Shown piece after piece: positions 46,564-58,230 of a stretch of DNA of 64,000 bases. The translations under genes were made by a program, and so were the position numbers. The notes beneath the pieces are model-generated. The model had not been told where the DNA came from, did no database searches, and saw only the letters and a program-made list of their open reading frames with translations. Location: the NCBI GenBank assembly GCA_002917075.1, contig NTMA01000034.1, positions 310,001 through 374,000 of the forward strand. The letters run 5' to 3'. The first letter of the stretch is position 1. Every line of letters starts with the position of its first letter. Origin of the DNA: Hawksworthiomyces lignivorus. Its lineage: Eukaryota; Ascomycota; Sordariomycetes; Ophiostomatales; Ophiostomataceae.

Positions 46564-47873
46564 ATGAGTACAACGACTGCATTGATACTTGCCGAGATCA
46601 ACGGCCCATTCTCCCTTTAGGAGATCCAACTTGGGTCGATCAAACCAGACGAAGCATTGGTTGAGATACACGCTACTGGAATCTGCCATACAGATCTATC
46701 CTGCGCAACCGGGGTGCTTCCAGCATCAGCCCCTGCTGTGTTTGGCCATGAAGGCAAGTGGCGATTAAGAAAGTCCACTCGTTTAAGACACTGACAAGAG
46801 TAGGTGACGGTATAGTGAAAGAAGTTGAGTCTAATATCACGGATCTAGCCCCTGGAGACAGAGTACTGCTATCCTTTGCACATTGTGAGCAGTGTGAACA
46901 ATGCACTTCGCTTGACCCGCGTACTGCCGCCAATTTGTTCCTCTGAACTTCGGTGGAAAGAGGTCCGATGGATCGACCACGATGAGTATTGGTAGCGGTA
47001 GTGATAAGAAGCCGCTATGCAGTAGCTTCTTCGGTCAAAGCTCTTTTGCTCGTGACACGATTGTTCATAGATTAAGCCTTCTTAAGGTGAATAGCAACAT
47101 TGATCTTGCGCTCTTCTCACCGTTAGGGTGTGGTTTACAGACCGGTGCTGGGGCTATTCTGAATGCCTTGGACGTACAGCCCAGCAAGACTGTTACGATC
47201 TTTGGGGTTGGATCTGTCGGAATAAGTGCTGTTATGGCAGCTAAGATGCGTGAAGCTGGACAGATTATCGTGGTGGACCTCTATCAGGGCCGACTCGACC
47301 TTGCGGTTACCTTGGGGGCTACCAGTACCGTGCTTGGAAGCGATCCCGACTTGGTCGAGAAGATGCGAGAAATAGCTGGCCCTGGCGGTGTGTATTATGC
47401 AGTGGACTGCTCCGGCGTGCCAGCGGTTATTGAAAAGATGATTGATTATCTTGGGCCAAGAGGACAAGCCGCGACTATTGGGGCGCCAGCGGTATGTACA
47501 ATATATATTTCCTCCCTCCTACTTAGAAAATCGTGTATTCCACAGTGAGACCGGAACTAACATTGCGATAATTTAGCCAGGAAAACGGGCTAGTATTGAT
47601 ATTTTTTTACACCTTGTTCAGGGCCGAAGCTATTCCGGCTGCTGCGAGGGAGATGCTTACCCAAGAGAGGTTCGTCCAACACGGATCACGGGAAAGGCAT
47701 GAGTACTACTGACAGCGTGTGAATAACTTATTCCGTATCTTATCGATCAGCATACGAATGGGAAGTATCCCATCGAGAAGCTCATAACTTTTTACGATAT
47801 CAAGAATTTTGAGAAGGTCATCCAGGATACTAAAGAAGGAAAGACCCTAAAGGCTGTGTTGAAGTGGAGTTAG
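46564..47873 (+). pseudogene. Aryl-alcohol-type zinc alcohol dehydrogenase, broken
   Basis: The order of family motifs is complete: MSTTTALILAE at the start, the first zinc ligand region ATGICHTDLS, VFGHEG, a structural-zinc-like CEQCEQC, LNFGGKRSDGSTTMS, SPLGCGLQTGAGAI, the NAD-binding GVGSVGISAV, and a typical C-terminus ending in LKAVLKWS at 47873. Damage: TAG at 46618-46620 (where the family usually has a glutamine), a frameshift at about 46925-46935 inside the zinc lobe, and no usable acceptor before the LIPYLIDQH segment near 47730-47760. The first intron starts with GC (a GC-AG intron, acceptor near 46802). The family oxidises aryl alcohols such as benzyl alcohol with NAD. I am confident it is a relic of this family. 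Confidence 0.8.
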
Positions 47874-48730
47874 GTAAACTGGTTTGATTTAGTCCTGATA
47901 GCTAGTAAATTTCACGGTATTCTATTTTAGGCAGTGCGCGTGCCAACCATTCGCCGCCTGAATAATACAGCAATGCGTCATAATTTGAGGATTTATTCTA
48001 ACATTTGTTCGCCGCTCTAGCGGATAGCTGCTATCTGCCTAAGATTCCCTGTCATCCAGAGAAGCACTGTCCATGCTTATTAATTTGAGCCGTTGACGAT
48101 ATCTTCAGTAACCCCCGTTCATTCTTGCATCGTACCTGATGTGGTGCAAAATAATGAGTTCCACGGAGCTGTTCTGCCTCTACAGTTCTGCTGGGTTCCT
48201 ATACGCCATGACCCCTAGATAAGTAGTCCTCTACACCAGCAGCCGATGTTGCACAAGACTGCCAGAAGGTGTCTATCCATGCAGCAATATCCTCGGGAAC
48301 CAGCATAGAATTAAAAGTCGTATCTGTGACAAGCAGGCACGCATGATACCAGTATTAACCTCAATGGTTGGCCAGAGAACACGAACGGCCAAGTCGCCTG
48401 TGCTATGTGAGTTCTACACATGAGTTCTGGACACTTTTGAGACATCTTTACAAGGGACTCAGTTCAGACTACTGCTTCCTCCCTTTTGGGGACAGAATAT
48501 AAAAATAAATATCGAAAGAGCACACCATACTATCAGGCCAAATTTAATTTATCACGATCAACTTTCTTCACATAGATTTCTTCAAACTTTAATCTAATTA
48601 TTGAAATATAACGAGGGGAAATTAAGACCTAGGAATAAAAAAAATTAGTTCTTTATATAAAATATTTTAAATTAATATCATGCAGCTAACTTGTTTCTAG
48701 TCAAAGATTTATCTTCTGGATTTTTTTTTT

Positions 48731-48768
<38 letters not shown>

Positions 48769-49580
48769 TTTTAGTATGCTCGGCCTCTACCTTGGATATG
48801 GCATTGGGGAATTAAACCAGTGGTGAAAAAGTGGTATGTGGAAGTGATGACCTGGGGGTACTCCGCTTCCCCGCCCTAGGTATGCTAAGCTACCTACATG
48901 GCGACTTGCGGGGTATCTACTGTTTTGGTTTTCACGGATATTATGCTCGGTCTTCGGCGGAGAGACGCGGAAAGAGTTCAATTGTCGGTTAGGTTTTTCG
49001 GTAACCTCTGCCACGTCGACGAAGAAATGGATGTACTATGATTGGAGGGTAATGTACTTGACAAACCAACCAATCGTCGGCTTGTATTGTAAATATAGCT
49101 CAACAACTTTAATTCGCGAAGCTACAACGAGTTTGCCTTATTATCCTTGTGAGCAATGGAAGGTGTCTTAGAGAGGAGCAAGGATGCGATCTTCAAATGT
49201 TACACAGGGCAGACATCACTTTCTACCTAAGTTTGCCTTTGCGTCCAGCGTCGGTACGCGTGCAGCAAGCTATTCGATGGTGAGGATTGGCACTTAAAAC
49301 GAATGATTCAAGTCCTAAGGTACATTTTTATCTACATGATGTAAATGATATCTACCTATAGGGTCTTTTGGCTTTTTCTCTCTCTTTATTTTTCTCTCCC
49401 CATCTTTTTGGGAAGTTGGTTTGCGACGGCATTCATTGTGGAAAAGATGCAGACTATTCGCTCGATTAGAACCAATGAATACTTGTCTGGTATTCAATAA
49501 ACCCATTTGGTTTCAAATCAGTGTTCTCTAGGGCAGTTGGAGCGTAGCAGCAAAGTCAACTCTGACGGTAGTCAAGGATA
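47874..49580. other. Intergenic region with AT microsatellite
   Basis: About 1.7 kb without a recognised gene. It is very AT-rich around 48560-48780. A minus-strand open frame at 49014-48787 (75 codons) has no motif I know. Confidence 0.45.
48734..48761. repeat. (AT)n microsatellite
   Basis: About 14 uninterrupted AT units, directly preceded by a ten-base T run. Confidence 0.9.
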
Positions 49581-49910
49581 TTAAATACCCGAGATTCTCA
49601 GTACGATGGAAAGTAACTGGTCGGGGACGGACAAGAATGGAACATGGCTAGCATTCGGCGTAGCGGCAATCGAGCCCGGCGGGAGAGCCTGGGCCATCTG
49701 CTTCTGATCGACGAGTATGATCCTGTTGTCGATGGTGCAAAATATATAGGAACAGGTGATTTCATTTGACCAAGGCTCGAATGAAGACGGGGTCGTAAAG
49801 AGACTGGTATTCGTCCAAGTCATTTCCTTAGACCATTTTGCCTGCTCCTCAGCTTCCAGATCGTTGAAGGCGATCTCAGGGAGCAACTCGGGAACACCAA
49901 AGACTCGATC
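49581..49910 (-). pseudogene. C-terminal remnant of an alpha/beta hydrolase
   Basis: The minus-strand frame encodes about 110 residues. The end is that of a salicylate-esterase/AB-hydrolase-6-like protein: FNDLEAEEQAKWSKEM (cap region), a strand SYIFCTIDNRIILVDQ carrying the usual acid position, and ASHVPFLSVPDQL containing the catalytic histidine. In-frame stops appear immediately upstream (about 49915), and no GxSxG nucleophile or oxyanion HG motif could be found further upstream to about 50480. The front two-thirds of the gene is gone or unreadable. Confidence 0.6.
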
Positions 49911-52900
49911 ACCCTATCTGTTTTAGCTGGAACAGACACAGCCCTAGATTGCTATTTTCAGCCCCAGGCACCGAAATGGCTGTTGCATCATCCACACTGA
50001 ATTGTAAGCCAGCGAAATTATCCCTTCTATAGTAAGCGGGCTCGAGGTCGACCTTGGAGCCGTCCAAGGCCGCAAATGTATCGGCCATATCGCTACCCGG
50101 GCATACAGTTGCTTCCGTTAAAATGTGGATGGCACCCGGAAACTATGTTGCAAATCGGATGAAGGGCACCTGCTTGTCTCTTAAAAAAATTCAAATGTTG
50201 TCGTACAGGTATGAAATTGCATCTAAAGATGCACCGATATCAACCCAACCCATTAGAGGAAGAGAAGCGCCAAAAAAAAGAAGTGAGGAAGGCAGGCAGC
50301 GCCTTCGGTTTTGTAGGACTTTGAGTCTTCTCGGTCTAGGGCCTAAAAATACGAATTTATACAACTATCCAAGTAGTGGCCGTGCGGAGATGTACGGCGG
50401 GAAAATCCTACTGGCTTACTGCCCCGCAGAAGTATTGAGTACTACTTCGAACGCCAACTCCCTTGATACGTCTCGGTGAGGCTTTTTTAGTCGCAAAAGA
50501 AGACCGGATACGTTTCTTCATTCTACCTCCTAGTCTAAGATCGTTTGAAGCATCAAAGCGTTCTAGCTCGACTAAATGGTATCAGCAATATTAAGAAGAC
50601 GCGAAGCTTCTTGGTTAGATAAACAGAGCAGTCAACCAATTTTCATTCATTATACCCCCTTAGCGTTGACGAAGCTTACAACCGCTTGAACACCAAGTCA
50701 CTAAAAAACTCTTGAAAATGTATATGGGTAAACTGGAAAATTGGACAGTGCTTTATGTTGGAATTCAATTAGCCCTAACAACGAAGAAATGAAGATGTTG
50801 TTTAAAGGGTAGTGGTCAACAGAGAAATAAAGTAGTTATACTTGCCCTCCCAGCCGCACCTACTTTTCCAAACATCATAACCATTTGTCTCCTTACCTAC
50901 TCGTTAAAGTCGTAATTGAGCTCTGAATATCTTGACTTTCGATGATATTATTCATACACAGTGTATGATATATGTGACACAACCACTCAATTTACTGAAC
51001 AAATGGCATGTACCATATCCTACTGCTAACCCATATACATATAGCTAAGAGAAAGCTCACATAACTCTTTTGATACAAATAATAAGAATATTATTTTGTA
51101 TCGCCTGTCCAAAATACATCTAGAAAGCTTACATATGAATTTTCCGTCATTTGTTCGAGGGGCACAAAAGGTACATGTGTTTACATATTATTTTAGCGAC
51201 AGACAAGGTATAGCGCGTGTGCGTACTATCGTGTAATACTTGAAAAGTATAGGAAACGGCCTCCTGAGAATCACACCCCAAAGGTGGGTGGATCATTGTA
51301 GCGGAGCTCGCGCTCTGTAGTACGTCAAAAAGGCGGTAGTATCGCCCTTGAAGGTTCTGTCTTTGACAAATATAGAAACCTTCGTTAGACGGGTTTGCTC
51401 CCCGAAAGCATGGATAATTTTGAATGACGTACGTACAAGGGTGCGTGATCAAATAAAGATTGCAGATAACCCTTCCTTTCCGACCACCTCAGCGGTGTTT
51501 GAATTCGACCTAAGAGCCAGCGGCTTTCGGAGGAACTAACGCGTCTCCACCACCTCACATTAGCTCCGGATTAAAGTATTTCTGTTTAAAAGTATTTTAA
51601 AAAGAGAGCTGAAGAAGAAATTTCTCATGGCATTGAAGATAGTACAGTTAAAATAATTTATACTGTTATCAGGCGAGAGTAGGTTTTAATAAAACTTGTT
51701 TAACTTAGCAACGAACGGCTCAAGGTTCTAATAAATATAGAGCTTAAACTGAAACACCGACTTAAGACAAGGCTATTAGAGAACAATCTACATATGGGAT
51801 AATTTTATCGGCCTATTGCATTAAATAGGCATCTGTATATACATATACTCCCAAAACATTTAATCTTTAACTTAAGAAACCCATACCTGAACTAGTGCAT
51901 CTATTAAATCACATCATAATCAGTTGTACTGACGCGGTTTAGTTGAATTTAGACCAAGGGTCTGAACCTCTTGTCGAGATTGTCGACTATTTTATATTAG
52001 TTACTACGGTGGCAAACAAAAAAATAAATAAATAAATAAGTGGGGAAGGACGTAGGGATTCTACGGAGGTCAGAGTTGGTGGCTAGGTACTCCGGACTCT
52101 ATACGCAGTTGTCATGGAAAACGGCTACCCAGACTATGGGATCCACCCCACAGCCCACACTGACAATAACAGGCTGAGAATTGCCATGAATGGTACTGCG
52201 TGACGGGACTGTCGGCTAGGAATTGAGTTTACTAGGAGATAGGGTTTGGTAGGAAGTTGGGGTCCCAGAAATGGGTCTTCGGCCAACTGGGACAAATAAT
52301 CCGGTGACGCAAGTTCAACACAAAAATCTATCTATCTATTTCCTACACCCCGCAATAGCTTGCAAACCGAAAGGCAACTTGGGGACAGGTTGGTAAATTG
52401 GAGAGGTTTCAATTTGGGTCAGCATCCATTGAGTTTCTTCTGAGCAGGTGAACAAATCGGCCTAGTGCCTATCTGTTGTGGCCTATGGCAAGACTTCCCC
52501 AGTCGCGTTTGACCATCCTCATATCTCACCATTCCAGTGCCTGAGTATCATGGATGCATCGCGAACCAAGAGCTTGGGCAGCCCCCGCATAATGCGCGTG
52601 TAGTAGGTTGACGAGTTGAGCAGATGTGCCACCATCCACTCCAGGAATAGCGTTTCCGGGGTACGGGAAGAGAAGTGGGGACACGGCAACCACAATCGGC
52701 ACTCTTGCGAAATTTGCAATGATGTAACATCTAGACCGTGTGCGTTTCGTCCTTCCTGTTTTTATTTTAAAGAAGTAAAATAAAATTGCTATTCAGGGGC
52801 CTATCTCAGACCCGAGCAATGCAGCCGATGCACTCCCCCATAGTTCATAATTAGATTGAATAGCTCGCAGCGCGAAAATCTAGAATGGTTGTGTGCAAAA

Positions 52901-53324
52901 TGATAGAGGAACGAGGACGTGAGGACACGAGGACACGACACGAGGACCAAAATGTTGGAAGGTCAAAGTGGGGAAGGTGAAGTAGAAGAAGATTAGCGGA
53001 AGCAAAGCATATAATGCCCGCCTAGATAATCCTGATCACAAGTAGCTAATGACCGTGGAGGCTGGAGCGCGCAGGAGTACCCGGCTGCGGTGTAAAAGGA
53101 GGGAAAAGAGTGAGGGGTTCCAAGCACTACAAGGTAGGGAAAGCTAGCAAGAGTTCATGTCCCCATGTGTAAGTAGCATAAAGACGGCTGTAAAGATGGC
53201 TCAGGCCTCGGAGGTGCAATTCATCACTCATGTGTGTTCGCTATCGTCAGATAGTTCCTTACACAACACCACTTACTAGTCATCCAGGCAATATTATTCT
53301 CACGCAAGACCCAAGCCACTTAAC
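49911..53324. other. 3.4-kb region without intact genes
   Basis: No intact gene recognised. A minus-strand frame at 52719-52519 (66 codons, with the segment LFLEWMVAHLLNSSTYYTRI) reads like real protein, perhaps the tail of a lost gene, but I cannot assign it. Another minus-strand stretch at about 51450-51150 is similar. A GAGGACAC-type tandem repeat lies near 52917-52950 and an AAAT run at 52018-52039. The rest is mainly AT-rich. Confidence 0.45.
52917..52950. repeat. Short tandem repeat of GAGGACAC type
   Basis: Four imperfect copies of an 8- to 10-base GAGGACRY unit in about 34 bases, 375 bases upstream of the aldehyde dehydrogenase relic. Confidence 0.7.
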
Positions 53325-54830
53325 ATGTCAACGTACACAGTTCCCTTCATTATCAACGGTCAAGAGATCCGCCCGGAGCAGACGTTCGATGTTGTTCCCC
53401 CGGACACCAGAAAGACACTTCACAGTTGCGGCATAGCAACGGAGGCTCATGCTCTTGAGGCTATAGCCGCAGCTACGCAAGCCTTGCCAAAATGGAAAGC
53501 CGAGACCCCTAGCACACGCCGTGATATCCTCCTCGAGGCGGCTGAAATTATGTACGGACGTCGCGACGAGTTAGCCCAATACATGATAGACGAGGTCGGC
53601 GCGTCATCAGACTAGACCAACTTCAACATCGGCAATACCGTCGATATGCTTAAGGACGTTGCCGGCCGCGTCAGTACACTGAACGGCATTGTTCCTACTT
53701 GCTCCGACCCCAGTCGCCGGGCAATGATATTGAGAGAGCCATACGGTGTAGTTCTCGCAATTGCCCCTTGGTACGTTTCCTTCCAGAGTCTATGCTTGGT
53801 GTTGCCGTAGGGGTGCATGGCCAACAGGTACTAACTCACTCGCCAGGAACGCACCGTATATACTGGGAGCCAGGGCCGTCCTGTTCCCAATCGCGGCGGG
53901 AAATACCGTGGTTTTCAAGGGATCCGAAACTTCTCCTCGAACGATGTGGGCCATCTGTTCCGTCCTCCAGGCCGCAGGACTCCCTGACGGCGTGCTCAAT
54001 TTCATTTCCACGGATCCCACTCACGGCCCAGAAGTGACGCAGGCACTCATCGCCAATCCAGATGTAAGGAAAATCAACTTCACAGGAAGCACCGCCGTCG
54101 GCAGGATTATCAATAAGATGGCGGCCGAGCAGCTGAAGCCAATTGTGCTGGAACTTGGCGGCAAAGCGCCCAGCCATTGTCTGGGAGGACGCAAACCTGA
54201 ATCTTGCCGCGCAAAGCTGTGCTATTGGAGCGTTCATTGTTCGCAGGGCAGATTTGTATGAGCACCGAACAGATCATCGTCCACAAGAACATAAGCGACG
54301 CATTCCAGAAGAAACTGGTTGATACGGTGGAAGCCATCTTCCCGTCTAAAGCAGACTCCGCCATACTTATCAACAGCAAAGGTGTCGAAAAGAACAAGAA
54401 GCTTGTCCGAGATGCTGTTGAAAAAGGAGCGAGCCTGCTCCACGGAGAAATAGATGCCGAGGAAATAACAGCAACAAGACTCCACCCTTTGATCGTAGCT
54501 AAGGTTACTTCCCAAATGAATATCTACGCTCAAGAGTCTTTCGGTCCGACCGTGAGCCTGGTCGAGGTCAACACCGAAGAAGAGGCTCTTCGGATTGCCA
54601 ACGATACCGAATACGGCCTTGCGTCCTCAGTTTTCACAGAAGACCTCAGAACTGGCCTGCGGTTTGCTCAGGCCATCGAAACTGGTGCAGTGCACATCAA
54701 TAACATGACTATCCACGATGAGAGCGCTTTGCCTCACGGGGGTGCCAAGGCGAGTGGATTCGGCAGGTTCAACAACTCTTTTGGACTGGAAGAATGGGTG
54801 AGAACAAAGACCATCACTTGGAGAAATTAA
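53325..54830 (+). pseudogene. Aromatic-type aldehyde dehydrogenase, broken
   Basis: Nearly full-length aldehyde dehydrogenase relic resembling fungal salicylaldehyde/vanillin dehydrogenases. It starts with MSTYTVPFIINGQEI. One valid intron (53771-53846, with a TACTAAC branch) splices the conserved IAPWNAPYILG. Downstream are NTVVFKGSE, the NAD-contact NFTGSTAVGR, LELGGKAP, the catalytic-cysteine motif GQICMS (codon 54255-54257), QESFGPTVSLVE and the C-terminal GFGRFNNSFGLEEW. Damage: TAG at 53613-53615 where family members have tryptophan, and two one-base insertions, at about 54170-54175 and 54237-54242, that remove the frame on either side of the ANLNLAAQSCAIGAF segment. The catalytic cysteine can therefore not be translated in frame with the NAD-binding half. 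A sequencing error could explain one of the lesions but hardly all three. Confidence 0.85.
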
Positions 54831-55906
54831 ATCCACAAAGCCCAAGTTGCGTTGTCTATTATATACTCTACAAAGCTGTCTTCTTATAATAAACGTTCTA
54901 CTGAGATAATTTCTCAAAAGAACAATAAAAATTACTGAAATTAGAGGTACTCTTAGAGTACTATAACCCTAAGGGGGGGAATTAAGTATTTCCAACCCAT
55001 ATAGTCTGTCTACAAGAACTAGAAAAAAATAGTTTATCTCTGCTATGCTACTAGCACTAGAATAAGGCCCTACAGAAATATATACAACTTGGATTTTCAG
55101 AGAGAAAAGCTACAAGAAGCACCGCAGAAGGCATACAATATCGGGGCAAAACACATTGAATCGACCCGAACTGAAAAAAAAGGATGTTGTAAGTGATTTA
55201 AATAATCGGTATATGATTTGCTGATTTATTCTCCAATTTATTTCGCAATTGGCTGGCTATGAAAATGGGGGTGCTAATACGAATATGGGGAACGGAGTAC
55301 TCCAGATTTAAACCCGCTCAAGTCCCCGCGTCCGCCGAGGCGAAGATGAGGGACATTGGAGTCCATATGCACCATTCAATGAAACAAGAATGTGGAAAAA
55401 TTAGTTCTGGGTCTGATTTGAAGAAAAGAGAGCATGGGATCCACCTGGACTATCTGACTGAACGGAAATAATTCGCTTTATGCATTGCGGGGATGACGAT
55501 ATGCCGGAGCACAATCCCATGTTTTGTGATTACTCCCCGGCCTGTGGGGCTTGCCTTCCCCGACGTGCTTTGAGGGTCGCCAACATGACCCGCGCATTCT
55601 ACACACCAACATCATGCTGTAAGTCCTGAGGTGAGGGAATCCCAGGGTCATCCTTACAGCCAAGTAGCAAGAAGTGCTCATGGGCTTCAAAATAAATATA
55701 TAATCATACACCGTTCTTGAGCTTGCACAAGGGTCAACAACTGGCATTTCCTTTCTCGCTTATTTGCTATATTGAGACGCAAGCCAATTGTCCCAACCGT
55801 TTCACCTAAGGAACTTTGCCGGGAATTGATGACCCTGCAAGATATTGGCACACAGCACTCTCCAGTCAGCTGGAACACATCTTTAGATATAGGCTGCATT
55901 CTTTCA
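54831..55906. other. Intergenic region upstream of CYP53
   Basis: About 1.1 kb. In-frame codons run from 55772 into the CYP53 gene, with an ATG at 55829, but this part is probably 5' untranslated. A G+C-rich patch with CCCCGGCC lies near 55533. The string GGGGCAAAACACATT is at 55143. Confidence 0.4.
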
Positions 55907-57442
55907 ATGGCCGTCATTAATTATATCCTGTCGCCCTGGGCGATCGTGCCCGTTGGCGCGTTCTTCTTGTTCATATGTCTTTTCGAATACTTTATCACTT
56001 ATTCTTCTCTCCGCAAAATTCCCGCGCCGTTCCCTGCTCAGTTCAGCAACCTATGGTTACTTTCAGTCGTACGGAGGGGAAATCGCTACCTGGTGGTCGA
56101 TAAGTTGCACAAGAACTTGGGGCCCGTCGTTCGCATACAACCAAACCATATCAGCATCGCGGACGATAATGTCATCCCAGCTATTTACGGCCATGGAAAT
56201 GGTCTTCTCAAGTCTGAGTTCTATGACGCCTTTGTCAGTATTCGGAGAGGCCTTTTTAATACCAGAGACCGCGATGAGCATACAAGGAAGCGTAAAATGG
56301 TTTCCCACACCTTCTCACCCAAGTCCGTTCTTCAGTTTGAGCCCTATATACGCCAAAACCTGGAGCTATTCGTCAAAAAGTGGGATGAACTTGTGAACAA
56401 GTCGACGGAGCGAGACAATGTGGCCTACGTAGACTGCTTGAACTGGTTCAACTACATCGCATTCGACACCATTGGCGACTTGGCTTTTGGAACGCCATTT
56501 GGCATGCTCGAGAAGGGAGCGGATATCGCGCCTATCCGTTCGCCCATCGACAATACAATTACCTATGCTCCAGCCATCGAGATTCTAAACCGCCGCGGTG
56601 AAGTGTCGGCGACTTTAGGCATCTACCCCCAGCTGAAACCGTGGGCAGGATGGCTCCCTGATCCATTTTTCCGCCAGGGCAGCAAAGCTGTGAGCGACCT
56701 TGCGGGAATCGCCATCGCGTGTGTCAAAGACAGACTGGATAACCCGCCGGATATTAATCGAACAGACTTGCTTGCTCGACTACAGGAGGGCAAAGATTTC
56801 AACGGACAGCCGATTGGAAACGAGGAGCTGACTGCTGAGGCGCTGACCCAACTCATTGCTGGATCCGACACGACTTCCAATTCGTCTTGTGCTCTGTTGT
56901 ACTACGCGGCTCGCACGCCCGGCGTGCTGAAGAAGCTGCAGGACGAGCTGGATGCGGCAATACCCGACCCGAGTGTAAAAGTACCTGCGTATGACGTGAT
57001 TCGCAATCTACCATACCTCGAGTCTGTGTTCAAGGAGACGCTGCGCTATCACTCGACATCAGGCATCGGGCTGCCGAGACAGATACCCCACGACGCCCAA
57101 GGTCTTCATCTGCTTGGACACTACTTCCCACCCGGTACCGTCCTCAGCGTGCCGACCTATACTATTCACCACTCGAAAGAGATATGGGGGTCAGACGCTG
57201 ACGATTTCCGGCCTGAGCGCTGGGAGAAGGTGACTGAGAGACAGAGAAACGCCTTTATTCCCTTCAGCCATGGTCCTAGAGCTTGCGTTGGCCGTAACAT
57301 TGCCGAGATGGAGATGAAGATGATCGCCGCAACTTGGATCCGGAGATACGATGTCTTCTTGAGGCAAGAAATAATGGAGACACGCGAGGGGTTCTTGAGG
57401 AAGCCCTTGGGCCTCAATATTGGTTTTAAGAAGCGAGTGTAG
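55907..57442 (+). CDS. bphA: Cytochrome P450 CYP53, benzoate 4-hydroxylase
   Basis: Intronless frame with 511 residues from the ATG at 55907, matching the length and N-terminal layout of CYP53 proteins (membrane anchor, then LRKIPAPFPAQFSNLWLL). An in-frame ATG at 55829 would add 26. Family landmarks: DKLHKNLGPVVRIQPNHISI, GHGNGLLKSEFYDAFVSIRR, GLFNTRDRDEHTRKRK, the AFDTIGDLAFGTPFGML stretch, the I-helix LIAGSDTTSNSS, ExxR in KETLRYHSTS, FRPERW, the heme loop FSHGPRACVGRN (Cys460) and METREGFLRKPLGL at the end. CYP53 para-hydroxylates benzoate to 4-hydroxybenzoate at the ER with NADPH-P450 reductase, feeding the beta-ketoadipate route. It is flanked by a broken aldehyde dehydrogenase upstream and an intact alcohol dehydrogenase downstream. 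Confidence 0.92.
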   Translation: MAVINYILSPWAIVPVGAFFLFICLFEYFITYSSLRKIPAPFPAQFSNLWLLSVVRRGNRYLVVDKLHKNLGPVVRIQPNHISIADDNVIPAIYGHGNGLLKSEFYDAFVSIRRGLFNTRDRDEHTRKRKMVSHTFSPKSVLQFEPYIRQNLELFVKKWDELVNKSTERDNVAYVDCLNWFNYIAFDTIGDLAFGTPFGMLEKGADIAPIRSPIDNTITYAPAIEILNRRGEVSATLGIYPQLKPWAGWLPDPFFRQGSKAVSDLAGIAIACVKDRLDNPPDINRTDLLARLQEGKDFNGQPIGNEELTAEALTQLIAGSDTTSNSSCALLYYAARTPGVLKKLQDELDAAIPDPSVKVPAYDVIRNLPYLESVFKETLRYHSTSGIGLPRQIPHDAQGLHLLGHYFPPGTVLSVPTYTIHHSKEIWGSDADDFRPERWEKVTERQRNAFIPFSHGPRACVGRNIAEMEMKMIAATWIRRYDVFLRQEIMETREGFLRKPLGLNIGFKKRV

Positions 57443-58230
57443 CATGGAAATGATGCCATATCAGACACATCAATAGGTAGGTCTTGGTAGGCCTTGGAGC
57501 TAAGTGAGGCAAATTTTCAGGGTGGGATTCCTATATTGAGCCATACAACCAGCGGTCCATTTCTTTAAACTGGCTATTCGCTTACCCATTTGTTCATTTT
57601 GTCTGAGAGATACTAGAAATCGCATCTCACATACAATACAATTATTACAAAATATGAACGCTGACTACTCACTAATTGTCCAAGTGCAAATTTGAAACAA
57701 CGACCGACTTCGTCGAGAAAGATGCTACCTTTTGTGCATATCGCTAATAAGACCTCAATACCTCTGATACAACACCCTGCTGAAAACGTATGTGGTTATG
57801 ATGGCATATGCAGGAGAGTTTTTCTTGGTACTCACGTACTGTCACGTATGCCCGAAAAGAGCTAACTAGCTCCTCTGGGGACCTAATCAGAGCTGCAAAG
57901 GCGGGGAAGAGGACATGACTTTAGCGCCGGAATAACCGGGGAGCAATGATTTGCCCTGCAAAGGTCTGGCCCCCTGTCTTGAATTTCTCCCCGATAATTC
58001 CGGCGCTAAAATGGGTCGCAGTCAACGCAGATTCCAGCGACGGAAGTACTAACGATGACAAGGACATCAGTTCTTGTGTAGCCTCCTTGTCAACATTTGT
58101 TTGAGGGGTGTCACTGTCGTATCTTACATCATCTTGCCACTCTGCTGGAGATTGGCCTTTTTTAAGAGAGCTTGCCCTATTTTATGAATGCATGGTCTGA
58201 CCATGGGAAGAAAGGTGCATCGAATTCAAG
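57443..58230. promoter_or_regulatory. Promoter region of alcohol dehydrogenase gene
   Basis: 788 bases between the CYP53 stop and the dehydrogenase ATG. It contains the 92-base hairpin at 57920-58011 described separately. Confidence 0.5.
57920..58011. repeat. 92-bp imperfect palindrome with CGG-N5-CCG
   Basis: Two 24-base arms (57920-57943 and 57988-58011) are reverse complements at 22 of 24 positions around a 44-base loop. The left arm contains CGG-N5-CCG, a spacing used by Zn2Cys6 regulators; the right arm, read on the minus strand, has CGG-N6-CGG. It lies 220-311 bases before the dehydrogenase start. Confidence 0.85.

Noticed and set aside
50054..50479. 141-codon plus-strand open frame
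   Set aside because: The translation has no motif and low-complexity ends; it is probably a chance frame opposite a decayed gene.
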